Assembly: GCA_903917955.1 (NCBI GenBank)
Contig: CAIXCO010000019.1
Span: forward strand, 1 to 9,910
Length of the DNA stretch: 9,910 nucleotides
DNA from: an uncultured Chlorobiaceae bacterium
Lineage (GTDB): Bacteria; Bacteroidota; Chlorobiia; Chlorobiales; Chlorobiaceae
Direction: 5' to 3'
Below, in pieces: positions 1-6,675 of this stretch (the first letter of the stretch is position 1; each line of letters opens with the position of its first letter). The position numbers were made by a program, and so were the translations under genes. Under the pieces are notes generated by a model, which worked only from the letters and a program-made list of their open reading frames with translations, was not told the DNA's origin and did not search any database.

Positions 1-176
1 ACATCACTTTTTACGGTGATTGAAAGTTCACCATCAGTAGCAAAAAGAGTCAGGCTGCCAGACTCAATGGACAAGTGAACATTTTCAAAACGGGCATCAA
101 TGGCTTTTGCGGGTATAGCTTGCGCAACTTTACCAATGGCATCCTGTAATTGACGGATTGAAGAGGTTAATTTCAT
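1..176 (-). CDS. dnaN: DNA polymerase III sliding clamp (beta subunit), N-terminal fragment
   Basis: This is the first 58 codons of the beta sliding clamp, the ring that tethers DNA polymerase III to DNA; the rest lies beyond the left edge. I translated the minus strand by hand from the ATG at 176-174. It starts MKLTSSIRQLQDAIGKV and continues through AKAIDARFENVHLSIESG to LTLFATDGELSITVKSDV. This follows the first clamp domain (a start like MKxT, an early helix, then a beta strand ending in a TD-x-E/L segment). A GGAG lies 3 bases upstream of the ATG, a short but usable ribosome-binding spacing. The gene is downstream of dnaA on the same strand, the classical dnaA-dnaN order, separated by a spacer with DnaA-box-like sites. 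I am confident of the identity, although only about one sixth of the protein is visible. Confidence 0.9.
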   Translation of the reverse strand, partial: MKLTSSIRQLQDAIGKVAQAIPAKAIDARFENVHLSIESGSLTLFATDGELSITVKSD

Positions 177-186
177 CTGCTCCAAC

Positions 187-231
187 TTTAGCTATTTAAT
201 AATATTTATAAAAAAATTGTTGTTGTTGTTG
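187..231. other. AT-rich stretch and TTG triplet repeat, candidate DNA-unwinding element
   Basis: Positions 187-216 contain only two G/C bases in 30 (at 191 and 192). They are followed directly by five TTG triplets (217-231) and then by two adjacent DnaA-box variants (236-252). Boxes, triplet repeat and AT-rich DNA in that order resemble the basal unwinding layout of other bacterial origins. The triplet does not match the published DnaA-trio consensus well, so this is a candidate only. Confidence 0.4.
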
Positions 232-390
232 ACTGTGTGGATATCTGGATAACTTCAGATACTTGTTTTGTAAATAGCTTTTTAAAAATCATTTAGCCAC
301 GGAAGCGTCTCGCTCTGATATGTTGATAACCTGTGTGTTTGTGCTACCACGCTTTGTTTATGGCTTGTTGATATCTGTTGATGATATTTT

Positions 391-424
391 ATAGTGTTGA
401 TAACCTGGTAGTTGTCAACACTAT
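391..424. repeat. Near-perfect palindrome carrying two divergent DnaA-box-like sites
   Basis: ATAGTGTTGATAAC (391-404) and GTTGTCAACACTAT (411-424) are inverted repeats of 14 bases with a single T-G mismatch around a 6-base loop. Each arm contains a box-like 9-mer: TTATCAACA on the minus strand (395-403) and TTGTCAACA on the plus strand (412-420). No T-tract follows on either strand, so a Rho-independent terminator for dnaA is unlikely. Paired DnaA binding or a cruciform element in the origin is more plausible. Confidence 0.6.
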
Positions 425-444
425 GTCCACAATATCTCAACACG

Positions 445-453
445 TTATACACA
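445..453 (+). promoter_or_regulatory. Consensus DnaA box
   Basis: TTATACACA matches the TTATNCACA consensus exactly. It sits 8 bases beyond the dnaA stop codon, at the dnaA-proximal end of the origin-like spacer. Confidence 0.65.
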
Positions 454-460
454 AGAACAG

Positions 461-1936
461 TTACATCGAGAGTATCTCTATTCTTTTTTTGATCTCTTCT
501 ATTTTTTTTCGTTCATCTGCCATGGTATCAACTTTTTTGGTGATGGTGTTAACAGCATGAATTACTGTGGAGTGATCCCTTCCTCCGAAATGCAGACCAA
601 TCGTCTTGAGTGATGAATCGGTCATAAGTTTTGAGAGATACATCGCAATCTGGCGTCCTACGGCTATCTCCTTTTTTTTTGATTTTCCTTTCAGGTCATT
701 TGGTGTGATCGAAAGGTATGAGCATACTGCTTTTTCGATGGTGTCGAGGGTAAGTCGTTTGGTTGTATGCCGGATAATGTCTTTCAGTGTTGATTTTGTA
801 AACTGAAGATCAATCTCCCTGTTATCAAGAGATTGGGCTGCGAGCAGTTTAACAATACACCCTTCGAGCTCTCTTACATTTTCGGTAACATTGGTTGCAA
901 TGAATTCAATGACAGCCTCATCAAGATTCACTCCACTCTGATGGAGCTTGCTGAGGATAATGGCCTTGCGCGTTTCATAGTCAGGAGGTTGAATATCTGC
1001 TGAAAGTCCCCAGTTAAAGCGTGATATAAGGCGATCTTCAATGCCTTTGATATCTTTTATTGGTCGGTCAGCTGAAAGAATAATCTGCTTGTTTGACTGA
1101 TGGAGGGTGTTGAAAATATGAAAAATCTCTTCCTGTGTTTTTTCTTTGCCTGAAAAAAATTGAATATCATCAATAATCAGGACATCGATTGAGCGGTAAA
1201 AAGAGGAAAATTCCTGGATTTTGCCGTTCTGAATGGCGTTGACAAAGTCGATGGCAAATTTTTCGCTGGAAACATAGAGTACCCTTTCTGAAAGCCTGTT
1301 TTCTCGGACGCTATTGCCGACAGCCTGCATCATGTGTGTTTTACCAAGTCCTACACCACCGTAAATAACCAGTGGATTAAAGGCGTTGAGTCCAGGACTT
1401 TGCGCAACCGATTTTGATGCGGCAAATGCAAGTGAGTTGCAATCTCCACGGATGAGGGTATCGAAGGTGTACTTGGTATTCAAGTGTGTTTCAAAGCGGG
1501 CAAGATTTTTTTCAAACTCCTCAGCGCTTTTTGTCTGCTTCTCTGTTGCACGACTGGCAGCAATAAAATCGCCGTTCATGGCATTCTGGTGCGGTAATTC
1601 TATTGTGACTGGTTGCCCTTGTGATTTATCCATAACAATTGAATACATCAGTTTTGCATCGGGTCCAATCACATCCTTAAGGGCAAGTTTCAAAAAAGAG
1701 GAATAATTTTCTTCTATCCACTCATAAAAAAACTGGCTTGGAACTTCAATAGTCAGCTCACTTCCTGAAAAGCTCAACGGCTTAATTGGAAAAAACCAAG
1801 TCTTGAATGCCAAAGGATTTATTTTTTCCTTGATGGCACTAAGGCAGGATTCCCAGACTTGTTGCTCCATGGAGGTGCTTTTCTGAGGTTTTGTCTGCGG
1901 GTTTCCTTGAGATGGTTTCAACGTAACTTCAGGCAT
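461..1936 (-). CDS. dnaA: Chromosomal replication initiator protein DnaA
   Basis: DnaA is the AAA+ ATPase that binds DnaA boxes, opens the origin and loads the replicative helicase; it also represses its own transcription in many bacteria. The 491-residue protein has all four domains: an N-terminal helicase/DnaB-interaction domain (about 23-95, WESCLSAIKEKINPLAFKTW), a variable linker (about 100-150), the AAA+ core, and the DNA-binding domain. The core shows Walker A GGVGLGKT (193-200), Walker B LIIDD (253-257), sensor 1 around LSAD (287-290), a probable arginine finger in SRFNWG (R306), and sensor 2 in NVRELEG (R355). The C-terminal signature includes GGRDHSTV (451-458). Length is normal. 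The start at 1936 has no Shine-Dalgarno sequence, and neither does the next in-frame ATG at 1870, so the exact N-terminus is uncertain. It is flanked on both sides by spacers with DnaA-box-like sites. Confidence 0.97.
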   Translation of the reverse strand: MPEVTLKPSQGNPQTKPQKSTSMEQQVWESCLSAIKEKINPLAFKTWFFPIKPLSFSGSELTIEVPSQFFYEWIEENYSSFLKLALKDVIGPDAKLMYSIVMDKSQGQPVTIELPHQNAMNGDFIAASRATEKQTKSAEEFEKNLARFETHLNTKYTFDTLIRGDCNSLAFAASKSVAQSPGLNAFNPLVIYGGVGLGKTHMMQAVGNSVRENRLSERVLYVSSEKFAIDFVNAIQNGKIQEFSSFYRSIDVLIIDDIQFFSGKEKTQEEIFHIFNTLHQSNKQIILSADRPIKDIKGIEDRLISRFNWGLSADIQPPDYETRKAIILSKLHQSGVNLDEAVIEFIATNVTENVRELEGCIVKLLAAQSLDNREIDLQFTKSTLKDIIRHTTKRLTLDTIEKAVCSYLSITPNDLKGKSKKKEIAVGRQIAMYLSKLMTDSSLKTIGLHFGGRDHSTVIHAVNTITKKVDTMADERKKIEEIKKRIEILSM

Positions 1937-2201
1937 AAAAAACGGAGATTTGAGGAGTAAGAGTTGATGCTGCTAACCCTGTCAACATTCACTGTGCACA
2001 AGTTAGTTTTTTATGTGGACAAAAAACAATTTCCTTTCTGAAAAATCAGTTGTATGAGGAGTGTTGTTGAGGACGGGTTTTCAACAGTGTAAGTTATTTT
2101 ATTTGTTTGGTTTGGTTCGAAACGCTCTCCAAGTAGTCAACATGTGTTGATTCTTTTTGATCGGCACCCTGTTTGGGTTTTTAGGGGGTTTGTTTTTTTT
2201 G

Positions 2202-2236
2202 TCCACAAGTTATCCACATTGTTGATAACTTGTGGA
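2202..2236. repeat. 13-bp inverted repeat pairing two DnaA boxes
   Basis: TCCACAAGTTATC (2202-2214) is perfectly repeated in inverse orientation at 2224-2236 (GATAACTTGTGGA), with a 9-base centre. The palindrome contains TTATCCACA on plus (2210-2218) facing TTATCAACA on minus (2220-2228), one base apart. A further TTGTCCACA overlaps its left edge (2199-2207). No T-tract follows, so it reads as a protein-binding element rather than a terminator. Confidence 0.65.
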
Positions 2237-2354
2237 GGTTCCTCTGTTTTTGCCTTCTCGCTGCCACTGTTTCTCTCGTGAAGAGCGTTTTATTCTTGTT
2301 TGAGGAGTGATCAGGGGGCGGAACCATTTGTTAATGATTGTTCATTGTGTTAAA

Positions 2355-2384
2355 TTGCGAGCCCTGTAATTTTGAACGTACATA
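2355..2384 (+). promoter_or_regulatory. Possible rpmH promoter
   Basis: TTGCGA (2355-2360) and TACATA (2379-2384) are separated by 18 bases and resemble a sigma-70 -35/-10 pair upstream of rpmH. The match is moderate, and promoter consensus in this phylum may differ from that of E. coli. Confidence 0.25.
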
Positions 2385-2406
2385 AACAAGTGTGGAGCTT
2401 TAAGCG

Positions 2407-2568
2407 ATGAAAAGAACCTATCAGCCGCGGAATAGAAAAAGAAGGAACAAGCACGGATTCCGTGAGAGAATGTCGACCAAGAATGGCCGGAAAGTGCTGT
2501 CAGCAAGAAGAGCCAAAGGGCGTCACTCGCTTTCAGTAAGCAGTGCAATGGGTACGGCAGGTCAATAG
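2407..2568 (+). CDS. rpmH: Ribosomal protein bL34
   Basis: bL34 is a very small, basic protein of the large ribosomal subunit. I translated this 53-residue frame by hand. It begins MKRTYQPRNRKRRNKHGFR and continues with ERMSTKNGRKVLSARRAKGR, which is the family's hallmark (MKRTYQPS-x-RKR, HGFR-x-RM-x-T-x-GR-x-VL-x-RRR-x-KGR). It has a C-terminal extension, HSLSVSSAMGTAGQ, a few residues beyond the usual 44-46. A GGAG (2394-2397) sits 9 bases before the ATG, a good ribosome-binding site. It is the first gene of the plus-strand rpmH-rnpA-yidD-yidC run, divergent from dnaA, an arrangement conserved across many bacteria. Confidence 0.96.
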   Translation: MKRTYQPRNRKRRNKHGFRERMSTKNGRKVLSARRAKGRHSLSVSSAMGTAGQ

Positions 2569-2616
2569 GCTGGCTGTGAGAGTGCCAGAATCAAAAAACA
2601 ATACTCTTTTCGAGTT

Positions 2617-3033
2617 TTGAGCAAGTTGCACGTGCATTCTCTCGGCAAGCATGAGATTTTGAGAAAAAAAATGCCGATTTCACTTCTTTTCAAGACAGGA
2701 AGAAGTACGAAGGGTAATTTTTTAAGAATTGTGTATGCCTCCCTTACGCTTGAAAACATTTTTTTTCAGGGAGTTCCAGCCATTTTGTTTGCGGTGAGTA
2801 AAAAAACAGTCCCTTCTGCTGTTCATCGCAACAGGGTCAAGAGAATGATGAGAGAGGCTTACCGGCTTGAGAGACCGTTGGTAGAAAGTAGAGCAGAGAG
2901 CGAGCATGAAGGGAGTGCCAGTGAAATGCTCTGCATCGCTTTTCTGTATATGGGTAGACGAAAGACTTTCCCGGACCTTGAAGCATTCAGGGAGGAGATC
3001 AAGGGATTAATGGCAGGTATGATTTTTTCCTGA
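2617..3033 (+). CDS. rnpA: Ribonuclease P protein component
   Basis: This is the small basic subunit that assists the RNase P RNA in trimming the 5' leader of precursor tRNAs. The family motif is clear: HRNRVKRMMREAYR at about residues 70-83, preceded by the beta-sheet segment ILFAVSKKTVPSA and, near the N-terminus, ILRKK...LFKTGRS, matching the usual L-x-x-F-x-x-L-F-x-x-GRS start. The C-terminal helix region (LEAFREEIKGLM) is also as expected. Length is 138 residues if the first possible start, a TTG at 2617, is used. A TTG at 2626 or GTG at 2632 is also possible. None has a convincing Shine-Dalgarno sequence, and there is no in-frame ATG before the conserved region. It lies 48 bases after rpmH and in the same reading frame. 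Confidence 0.9.
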   Translation: MSKLHVHSLGKHEILRKKMPISLLFKTGRSTKGNFLRIVYASLTLENIFFQGVPAILFAVSKKTVPSAVHRNRVKRMMREAYRLERPLVESRAESEHEGSASEMLCIAFLYMGRRKTFPDLEAFREEIKGLMAGMIFS

Positions 3034-3090
3034 ACCTTGACTGGTTGGCTCAATGGTGAGGTCACGAGTTTTTTTACCGGATAAAGGGAT

Positions 3091-3384
3091 ATGAAGAGCA
3101 TGAGTAGCTTGAAGTTTTTCAACCAGGTACCGATAGCGCTGATAAAATTTTACCGGGCCTTTCTGTCGCCATTGTTCGGCCCGTCCTGCAAATATTTTCC
3201 CACCTGTTCCAGTTATTCGCTCGAAGCTTTTCAGAAGCATCAATTTTTTTATGCGTCATGGCTAACGGTTTGGCGTATTCTTCGGTGCAATCCCTTTTCA
3301 AAAGGGGGATTTGACCCGGTTCCTCCTGTATCTATAAACAAAAAAAACTTTTCTCGTAAAACTAAAGAGAGTGGTAATGGATAG
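3091..3384 (+). CDS. yidD: Membrane protein insertion efficiency factor YidD
   Basis: YidD is a short membrane-associated protein that helps the YidC insertase. The 97-residue product shows the whole family core: LIKFYRAFLSPLFGPSCKYFPTCSSYSLEAFQKH (residues 17-50), containing the F-x-PTCS-x-Y cysteine motif, then the LRCNPFSKGGFDPVP segment (64-78). The N-terminal part is an amphipathic/hydrophobic helix. The start at 3091 follows AAGGGA by 1 base; the second ATG at 3100 places that same element about 10 bases away and is an equally good candidate. The stop overlaps the first codons of yidC (ATGGATAG), suggesting coupled translation. The lysine-rich tail after residue 82 is variable in the family. 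Confidence 0.95.
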   Translation: MKSMSSLKFFNQVPIALIKFYRAFLSPLFGPSCKYFPTCSSYSLEAFQKHQFFYASWLTVWRILRCNPFSKGGFDPVPPVSINKKNFSRKTKESGNG

Positions 3385-5119
3385 AAATTCAATAACCGGC
3401 CTTGCAATTATAGCCGTGATCATGATGGTCTGGCTTCAATTTATGTCGCCGGATAAAAAACAGGTTCCGCCAGCAACGGCTGTAAAAACAGAGCTGGCAG
3501 AGCCGCAAACCACGGTTGTACCAGTTTCTGCGACAGATTCCTTTGGACTTTTTGCCGCTTCTTCTGGTGGTGAGGAAAAGCTGCTGAAGGTCGATAATGA
3601 TCTTTTTCGGGCAACACTCTCTTCAAAGGGTGCTACGCTGAAGTCTCTTGTACTCAAAAAGCACCTGGATGGCAATCGCCAGCCCTTTGATCTTGTCAGT
3701 AACTCGAAAAACGGGGCAATTTCGCTGCTTTTTCTTACCCGTGAAGGCAAGAGAATTGATACCCGCGACCTCTATTTCAGCAACGTCACCCTCGATACTC
3801 TTCGCACTATCAGTGGAAAAGAGAGTTATGCAGTTCGTTACCACCTTGAGGTGGCTCCCGGGCAGGCTATCGATATTACCTACGGGTTTAGTGGAGAGAG
3901 TTACAAGGTAGACTACGATGTCAAGCTGACGGGATTTGCCAATGCACTTGCAGGAAATGAGTACCAGTTGCAGTGGGATGGCGGAGTACCTTATACTGAA
4001 AAAAACCGTCCGGACGAAGCGCAGAGCGCATTGGCCAGTGCCTACCTTGGCGGAAGTATGGTAAAGCTTGATGCAAGCAAAGAAAAAGAGTCTTATCGTG
4101 AAGAACAATCAGGTGAGGCGCAGTGGGTTGCTGTCCGTAACAAGTATTTTGTTGCCGCGCTGATTCCTCATGGACGCTCAGCCGGTATTTACCTCGACGG
4201 AAAAAGAGAGACGGGCAACGATTATGAGAATTACCTTGCAGCGTTGAAGATGGCCGTTCCCGTAACCGGTGGAGTGATTGAAGACAAGTTCAGTCTCTAC
4301 CTCGGGCCGCTTGACTACAACGTTGTCAAAGCAGAAAAGGTCAACCTTGAAAAAATCATGGATTTTGGCTGGGACTGGTTGACCAGGCCTTTTGCCGAAT
4401 ATATCATTCTGCCGGTTTTCAACTGGATGAATGGCTTTGTCGGTAATTATGGGCTTATCATCATTATTTTTGCCTTCCTCATAAAGCTGGTCACCTATCC
4501 CCTTTCAATGGCTTCGACGAAGTCGATGAAAAAAATGTCGGCCCTGCAGCCTGCGCTCAAGGAGCTTCAGGAGAAGTACAAGGATAACCCCGCAAAGCTG
4601 CAAAGCGAGCTTGGCCGGATTTACAAGGAGGCTGGAGTAAACCCGATTGGCGGCTGTTTGCCCGTGGTGCTACAGATGCCACTGCTCTTTGCCATGTTCT
4701 ACGTTTTCCGTTCGTCGATCCAGCTTCGCCAGCACAGCTTCCTCTGGGCAAAAGATCTTTCGGTGCCTGATTCGATTTTCGATTTTGGTTTCGCCATCCC
4801 CATGTATGGGAGCCATATTGCGGTTTTCCCTATTCTTATGGCCGTGACGGTGTATTTGCAGCAGAAAATTACCCCGACGACGCAGAGCAATGAACAGATG
4901 AAGGTGATGATGTACATGTTCCCTGCCATGATGTTGCTCTTTTTCAACAACATGCCTGCCGGTCTTGGACTCTACTATCTGATGTTCAACATCTTCAGTG
5001 TTGCGCAGCAGTATTATATCAACAAGACCACGACGGCTGCCGACATGCCGCAAGTGAATCTTGGCCTTGCTCCTTCCGGTCCAGCGAGGAGACAGAAAAA
5101 AGGGGGAGCGAGAAAGTAG
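3377..5119 (+). CDS. yidC: Membrane protein insertase YidC (Oxa1/Alb3 family)
   Basis: YidC inserts and folds inner-membrane proteins, alone or with SecYEG. The start is taken as the ATG at 3377, because MDRNSITGLAIIAV is the characteristic YidC N-terminus; an in-frame GTG lies 6 bases upstream. The 580-residue protein has an N-terminal membrane anchor (about 8-23), a large periplasmic beta-domain (about 60-315), then the conserved insertase core from about 335 onward. The core includes AEYIILPVFNWM, GNYGLIIIIFAFLIKLVTYPL and the cytoplasmic hairpin STKSMKKMSALQPALKELQEKY. It ends with the later membrane helices (NPIGGCLPVVLQMPLLFAMF; MMYMFPAMMLLFFNNMPAGL). A lysine stands where E. coli has the groove arginine (the K of FLIKLVTYPL). 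The tail is short and basic (ARRQKKGGARK), suitable for ribosome contact. Its length matches Gram-negative YidC. Confidence 0.97.
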   Translation: MDRNSITGLAIIAVIMMVWLQFMSPDKKQVPPATAVKTELAEPQTTVVPVSATDSFGLFAASSGGEEKLLKVDNDLFRATLSSKGATLKSLVLKKHLDGNRQPFDLVSNSKNGAISLLFLTREGKRIDTRDLYFSNVTLDTLRTISGKESYAVRYHLEVAPGQAIDITYGFSGESYKVDYDVKLTGFANALAGNEYQLQWDGGVPYTEKNRPDEAQSALASAYLGGSMVKLDASKEKESYREEQSGEAQWVAVRNKYFVAALIPHGRSAGIYLDGKRETGNDYENYLAALKMAVPVTGGVIEDKFSLYLGPLDYNVVKAEKVNLEKIMDFGWDWLTRPFAEYIILPVFNWMNGFVGNYGLIIIIFAFLIKLVTYPLSMASTKSMKKMSALQPALKELQEKYKDNPAKLQSELGRIYKEAGVNPIGGCLPVVLQMPLLFAMFYVFRSSIQLRQHSFLWAKDLSVPDSIFDFGFAIPMYGSHIAVFPILMAVTVYLQQKITPTTQSNEQMKVMMYMFPAMMLLFFNNMPAGLGLYYLMFNIFSVAQQYYINKTTTAADMPQVNLGLAPSGPARRQKKGGARK

Positions 5120-5124
5120 GTACG

Positions 5125-5730
5125 ATGATGGCGCCCATTGAGCAGTTTGATGTGTGGCTTTTTCGGTTGTTGAACCTTCACCTGGTTCATCCGTTAACCG
5201 ATGAACTCATGGTCTTTCTGACCAACGGGCGCATGTCATGGCCTGTTTTTGTTCTTGCCGCCCTTTTCATGGTTGCCCGAAAGGGAAAAAATGGCTTTTT
5301 GGTTCTTTTTCTTGCCCTTCTTGCTGTTGGCTTTGCTGATTTTGTGGCTTCAGGCATGTTCAAGCCCCTTGTTCAGCGTATCCGGCCCTGCTTTGCCCTC
5401 GATCATGTTCGCCTGCTCATCAGCCAGCCGCACAGTTATTCCTTTGCCTCCTCCCATGCCGCAAATTCTACGGCTGCGGCAACGGTGACCTGGATTTTTT
5501 TTCATCGTGGCGTGCTGGTTGAAAAGCTCTTTACCTGTACCATGATTCTTCTTGCGTTGGCCATCTCCTTTTCGAGGGTCTATGTCGGCGTTCACTACCC
5601 TGGCGACGTTCTTGCAGGCATGGTGATTGGGGTGTTCAGCGCAATCTTCATCTATATCCTCTTTTCCTGGCTTTTGAAAAATATCCTCCAGCCCCGTCTG
5701 ATGCGCAAAGAGAGTCGCAGTCATGGGTGA
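5125..5730 (+). CDS. PAP2-superfamily membrane phosphatase
   Basis: This is a 201-residue polytopic membrane protein of the phosphatidic acid phosphatase type 2 family. Such enzymes remove phosphate from lipid phosphates or diphosphates such as undecaprenyl diphosphate or phosphatidylglycerol phosphate. The three family motifs are present: K-x6-RP (K80 to R87-P88), the central SFASSH with the catalytic histidine (H111; the usual PSGH is here ASSH), and SR-x5-H-x3-D (S150-R151, H157, D161). Hydrophobic segments lie at about 40-50, 58-76, 118-127, 138-149 and 163-184. It starts 5 bases after the yidC stop (ATG at 5125 or 5128) and its end overlaps the ROK gene by 8 bases. The true substrate cannot be read from the sequence; recycling of the undecaprenyl carrier is a reasonable guess. 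Confidence 0.88.
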   Translation: MMAPIEQFDVWLFRLLNLHLVHPLTDELMVFLTNGRMSWPVFVLAALFMVARKGKNGFLVLFLALLAVGFADFVASGMFKPLVQRIRPCFALDHVRLLISQPHSYSFASSHAANSTAAATVTWIFFHRGVLVEKLFTCTMILLALAISFSRVYVGVHYPGDVLAGMVIGVFSAIFIYILFSWLLKNILQPRLMRKESRSHG

Positions 5731-6637
5731 ACATTACTGGGGTATAGACCTTGGTGGTACCAAAATTGAGGCGGTGGTCACCTTGCACTCCATGAAGCCA
5801 GTGATTCGTCGCAGAATCGCTACCGAGGCATCTGGAGGTTACAGCCATATTCTTGAGCGTATCAGGAGTTTGATTGAGATGATCTCTTTGGAATCCGGTA
5901 TTGCGCCCCCTTCATTGATCGGCATCGGAACTCCCGGACGCTATGATGCCGTGCAAGGAGTCATGAAAAATTCCAATACCGTCTGCCTTAATGGCAGCAA
6001 CCTGAAAGATGATCTTGAGCGTCATCTCAAGAGAGCCATTGTGCTCGAAAATGACGCAAACTGCTTTGCGCTGGCCGAATCCATGCTGGGCGCAGGTGCA
6101 TCACTCATGCGCGACCCCTCAAAGCTCGCATTTGGCATTATTCTCGGAACAGGTGTGGGTGGAGGCATTGTTTGTGGCGGCAAAGCCCGCCGTGGCGCAC
6201 ACGGCATTGCCGGAGAGTGGGGGCACAATGAGATCGTACCAGACGGTGAGCCTTGCTATTGTGGCAAGCGAGGCTGCGTCGAAACGGTTCTCTCCGGCCC
6301 GGCGCTTGAGCGTTATTATCAGCAGTTGAGCGGCAGCTTTAAGCCGCTTGAGCAGATTGCTTCAGATTGTGCCTCAGATGGAGCTGCGGCTGAAACCATT
6401 CAAAGACTGCTTTTCTATTTTGGCAAAGCGCTCGCAGCGGTCATTAATATTATTGATCCCGATTGCTGCATTATCGGAGGAGGAGTGGGCCGTGTAGAGC
6501 AGTTGTATTCACCGCAGGCGGTTCAGGCCATAGAGAAACACCTCTTTAACAGCGAACTCCGCACTCCCCTGATAAGGCCGCTGCTCGGCGACAGCGCCGG
6601 GGTTTTTGGAGCTGCGTTGTTGACATCTCCGTTGTAA
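5723..6637 (+). CDS. ROK-family sugar kinase (glucokinase/fructokinase-like)
   Basis: ROK-family kinases transfer phosphate from ATP to the hydroxyl of sugars such as glucose, fructose, N-acetylglucosamine or N-acetylmannosamine. The 304-residue product has the N-terminal phosphate-binding motif DLGGTK (9-14), the catalytic aspartate in LENDANCFALAE (D111), the second glycine-rich loop GTGVGGGIV (142-150), and the ROK zinc site GEWGHNE...CYCGKRGCVET (H168, C178, C180, C185) with the sugar-contacting E187. There is no N-terminal helix-turn-helix, so it is a kinase rather than a ROK repressor. An AAAGAGAG about 9 bases upstream can serve as the ribosome-binding site. The start lies inside the end of the phosphatase gene (ATGGGTGA), so translation is probably coupled. 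The preferred sugar cannot be assigned. Confidence 0.9.
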   Translation: MGEHYWGIDLGGTKIEAVVTLHSMKPVIRRRIATEASGGYSHILERIRSLIEMISLESGIAPPSLIGIGTPGRYDAVQGVMKNSNTVCLNGSNLKDDLERHLKRAIVLENDANCFALAESMLGAGASLMRDPSKLAFGIILGTGVGGGIVCGGKARRGAHGIAGEWGHNEIVPDGEPCYCGKRGCVETVLSGPALERYYQQLSGSFKPLEQIASDCASDGAAAETIQRLLFYFGKALAAVINIIDPDCCIIGGGVGRVEQLYSPQAVQAIEKHLFNSELRTPLIRPLLGDSAGVFGAALLTSPL

Positions 6638-6642
6638 ACAGA

Positions 6643-6675
6643 GTAACCGGCATCTGCCTGGTTTACATTCTTTTT
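6643..6675 (+). terminator. Probable Rho-independent terminator after the ROK gene
   Basis: GTAACCGGC (6643-6651) can pair with GCC-T-GG-T-TTAC (6656-6666), with two single-base bulges around the loop ATCT, followed by ATTCTTTTT (6667-6675). It lies just past the ROK stop and overlaps the end of the convergent ligase gene. It would stop plus-strand transcription; no T-tract exists for the minus direction. Confidence 0.5.

Larger units (their letters stand above)
177..460. promoter_or_regulatory. dnaA-dnaN intergenic region, probable replication-origin element with DnaA boxes
   Basis: This spacer has no gene but is crowded with sites close to the DnaA box TTATNCACA. The best is a perfect TTATACACA at 445-453, 8 bases past the dnaA stop. 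On the minus strand TTATCAACA occurs at 321-329 and 395-403, with weaker copies at 366-374 and 376-384. ATATCCACA (236-244) and TTATCCAGA (244-252) are one-base variants placed end to end. A 13-bp direct repeat, TGTTGATAACCTG, covers 321-333 and 395-407. An AT-rich segment lies at the dnaN end. Box clusters next to an AT-rich unwinding element between dnaA and dnaN are typical of bacterial oriC. Function is inferred from sequence and position; the region probably also carries the dnaN promoter. Confidence 0.65.
1937..2406. promoter_or_regulatory. Divergent dnaA-rpmH intergenic region with a second set of DnaA boxes
   Basis: This 470-bp spacer must hold the divergent promoters of dnaA and rpmH; I see no gene in it. 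DnaA-box-like sites include a perfect TTATCCACA (2210-2218), TTATCAACA on the minus strand (2220-2228), and TTGTCCACA on the minus strand (2014-2022) and plus strand (2199-2207). Short TGTTGA/TCAACA inverted pairs recur at 2065-2086 and 2137-2150. A TTGACA on the minus strand (1985-1980) could be the -35 of a dnaA promoter, but the -10 at the right distance is poor. The sites are consistent with DnaA autoregulation, or with a second half of a split origin. Both roles are inferred. Confidence 0.6.

Noticed and set aside
2111..2135. GGTTCGAAAC resembling a tRNA T-loop
   Set aside because: No matching acceptor stem, anticodon arm or CCA end can be built around it.
2342..2548. 68-codon minus-strand frame over rpmH
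   Set aside because: It is antisense to the certain rpmH gene, and its cysteine- and phenylalanine-rich sequence looks like a reading-frame artefact.
3623..4108. 161-codon open frame on the minus strand opposite yidC
   Set aside because: It lies entirely inside the well-supported yidC gene and its translation shows no recognisable domain; it is a shadow frame.
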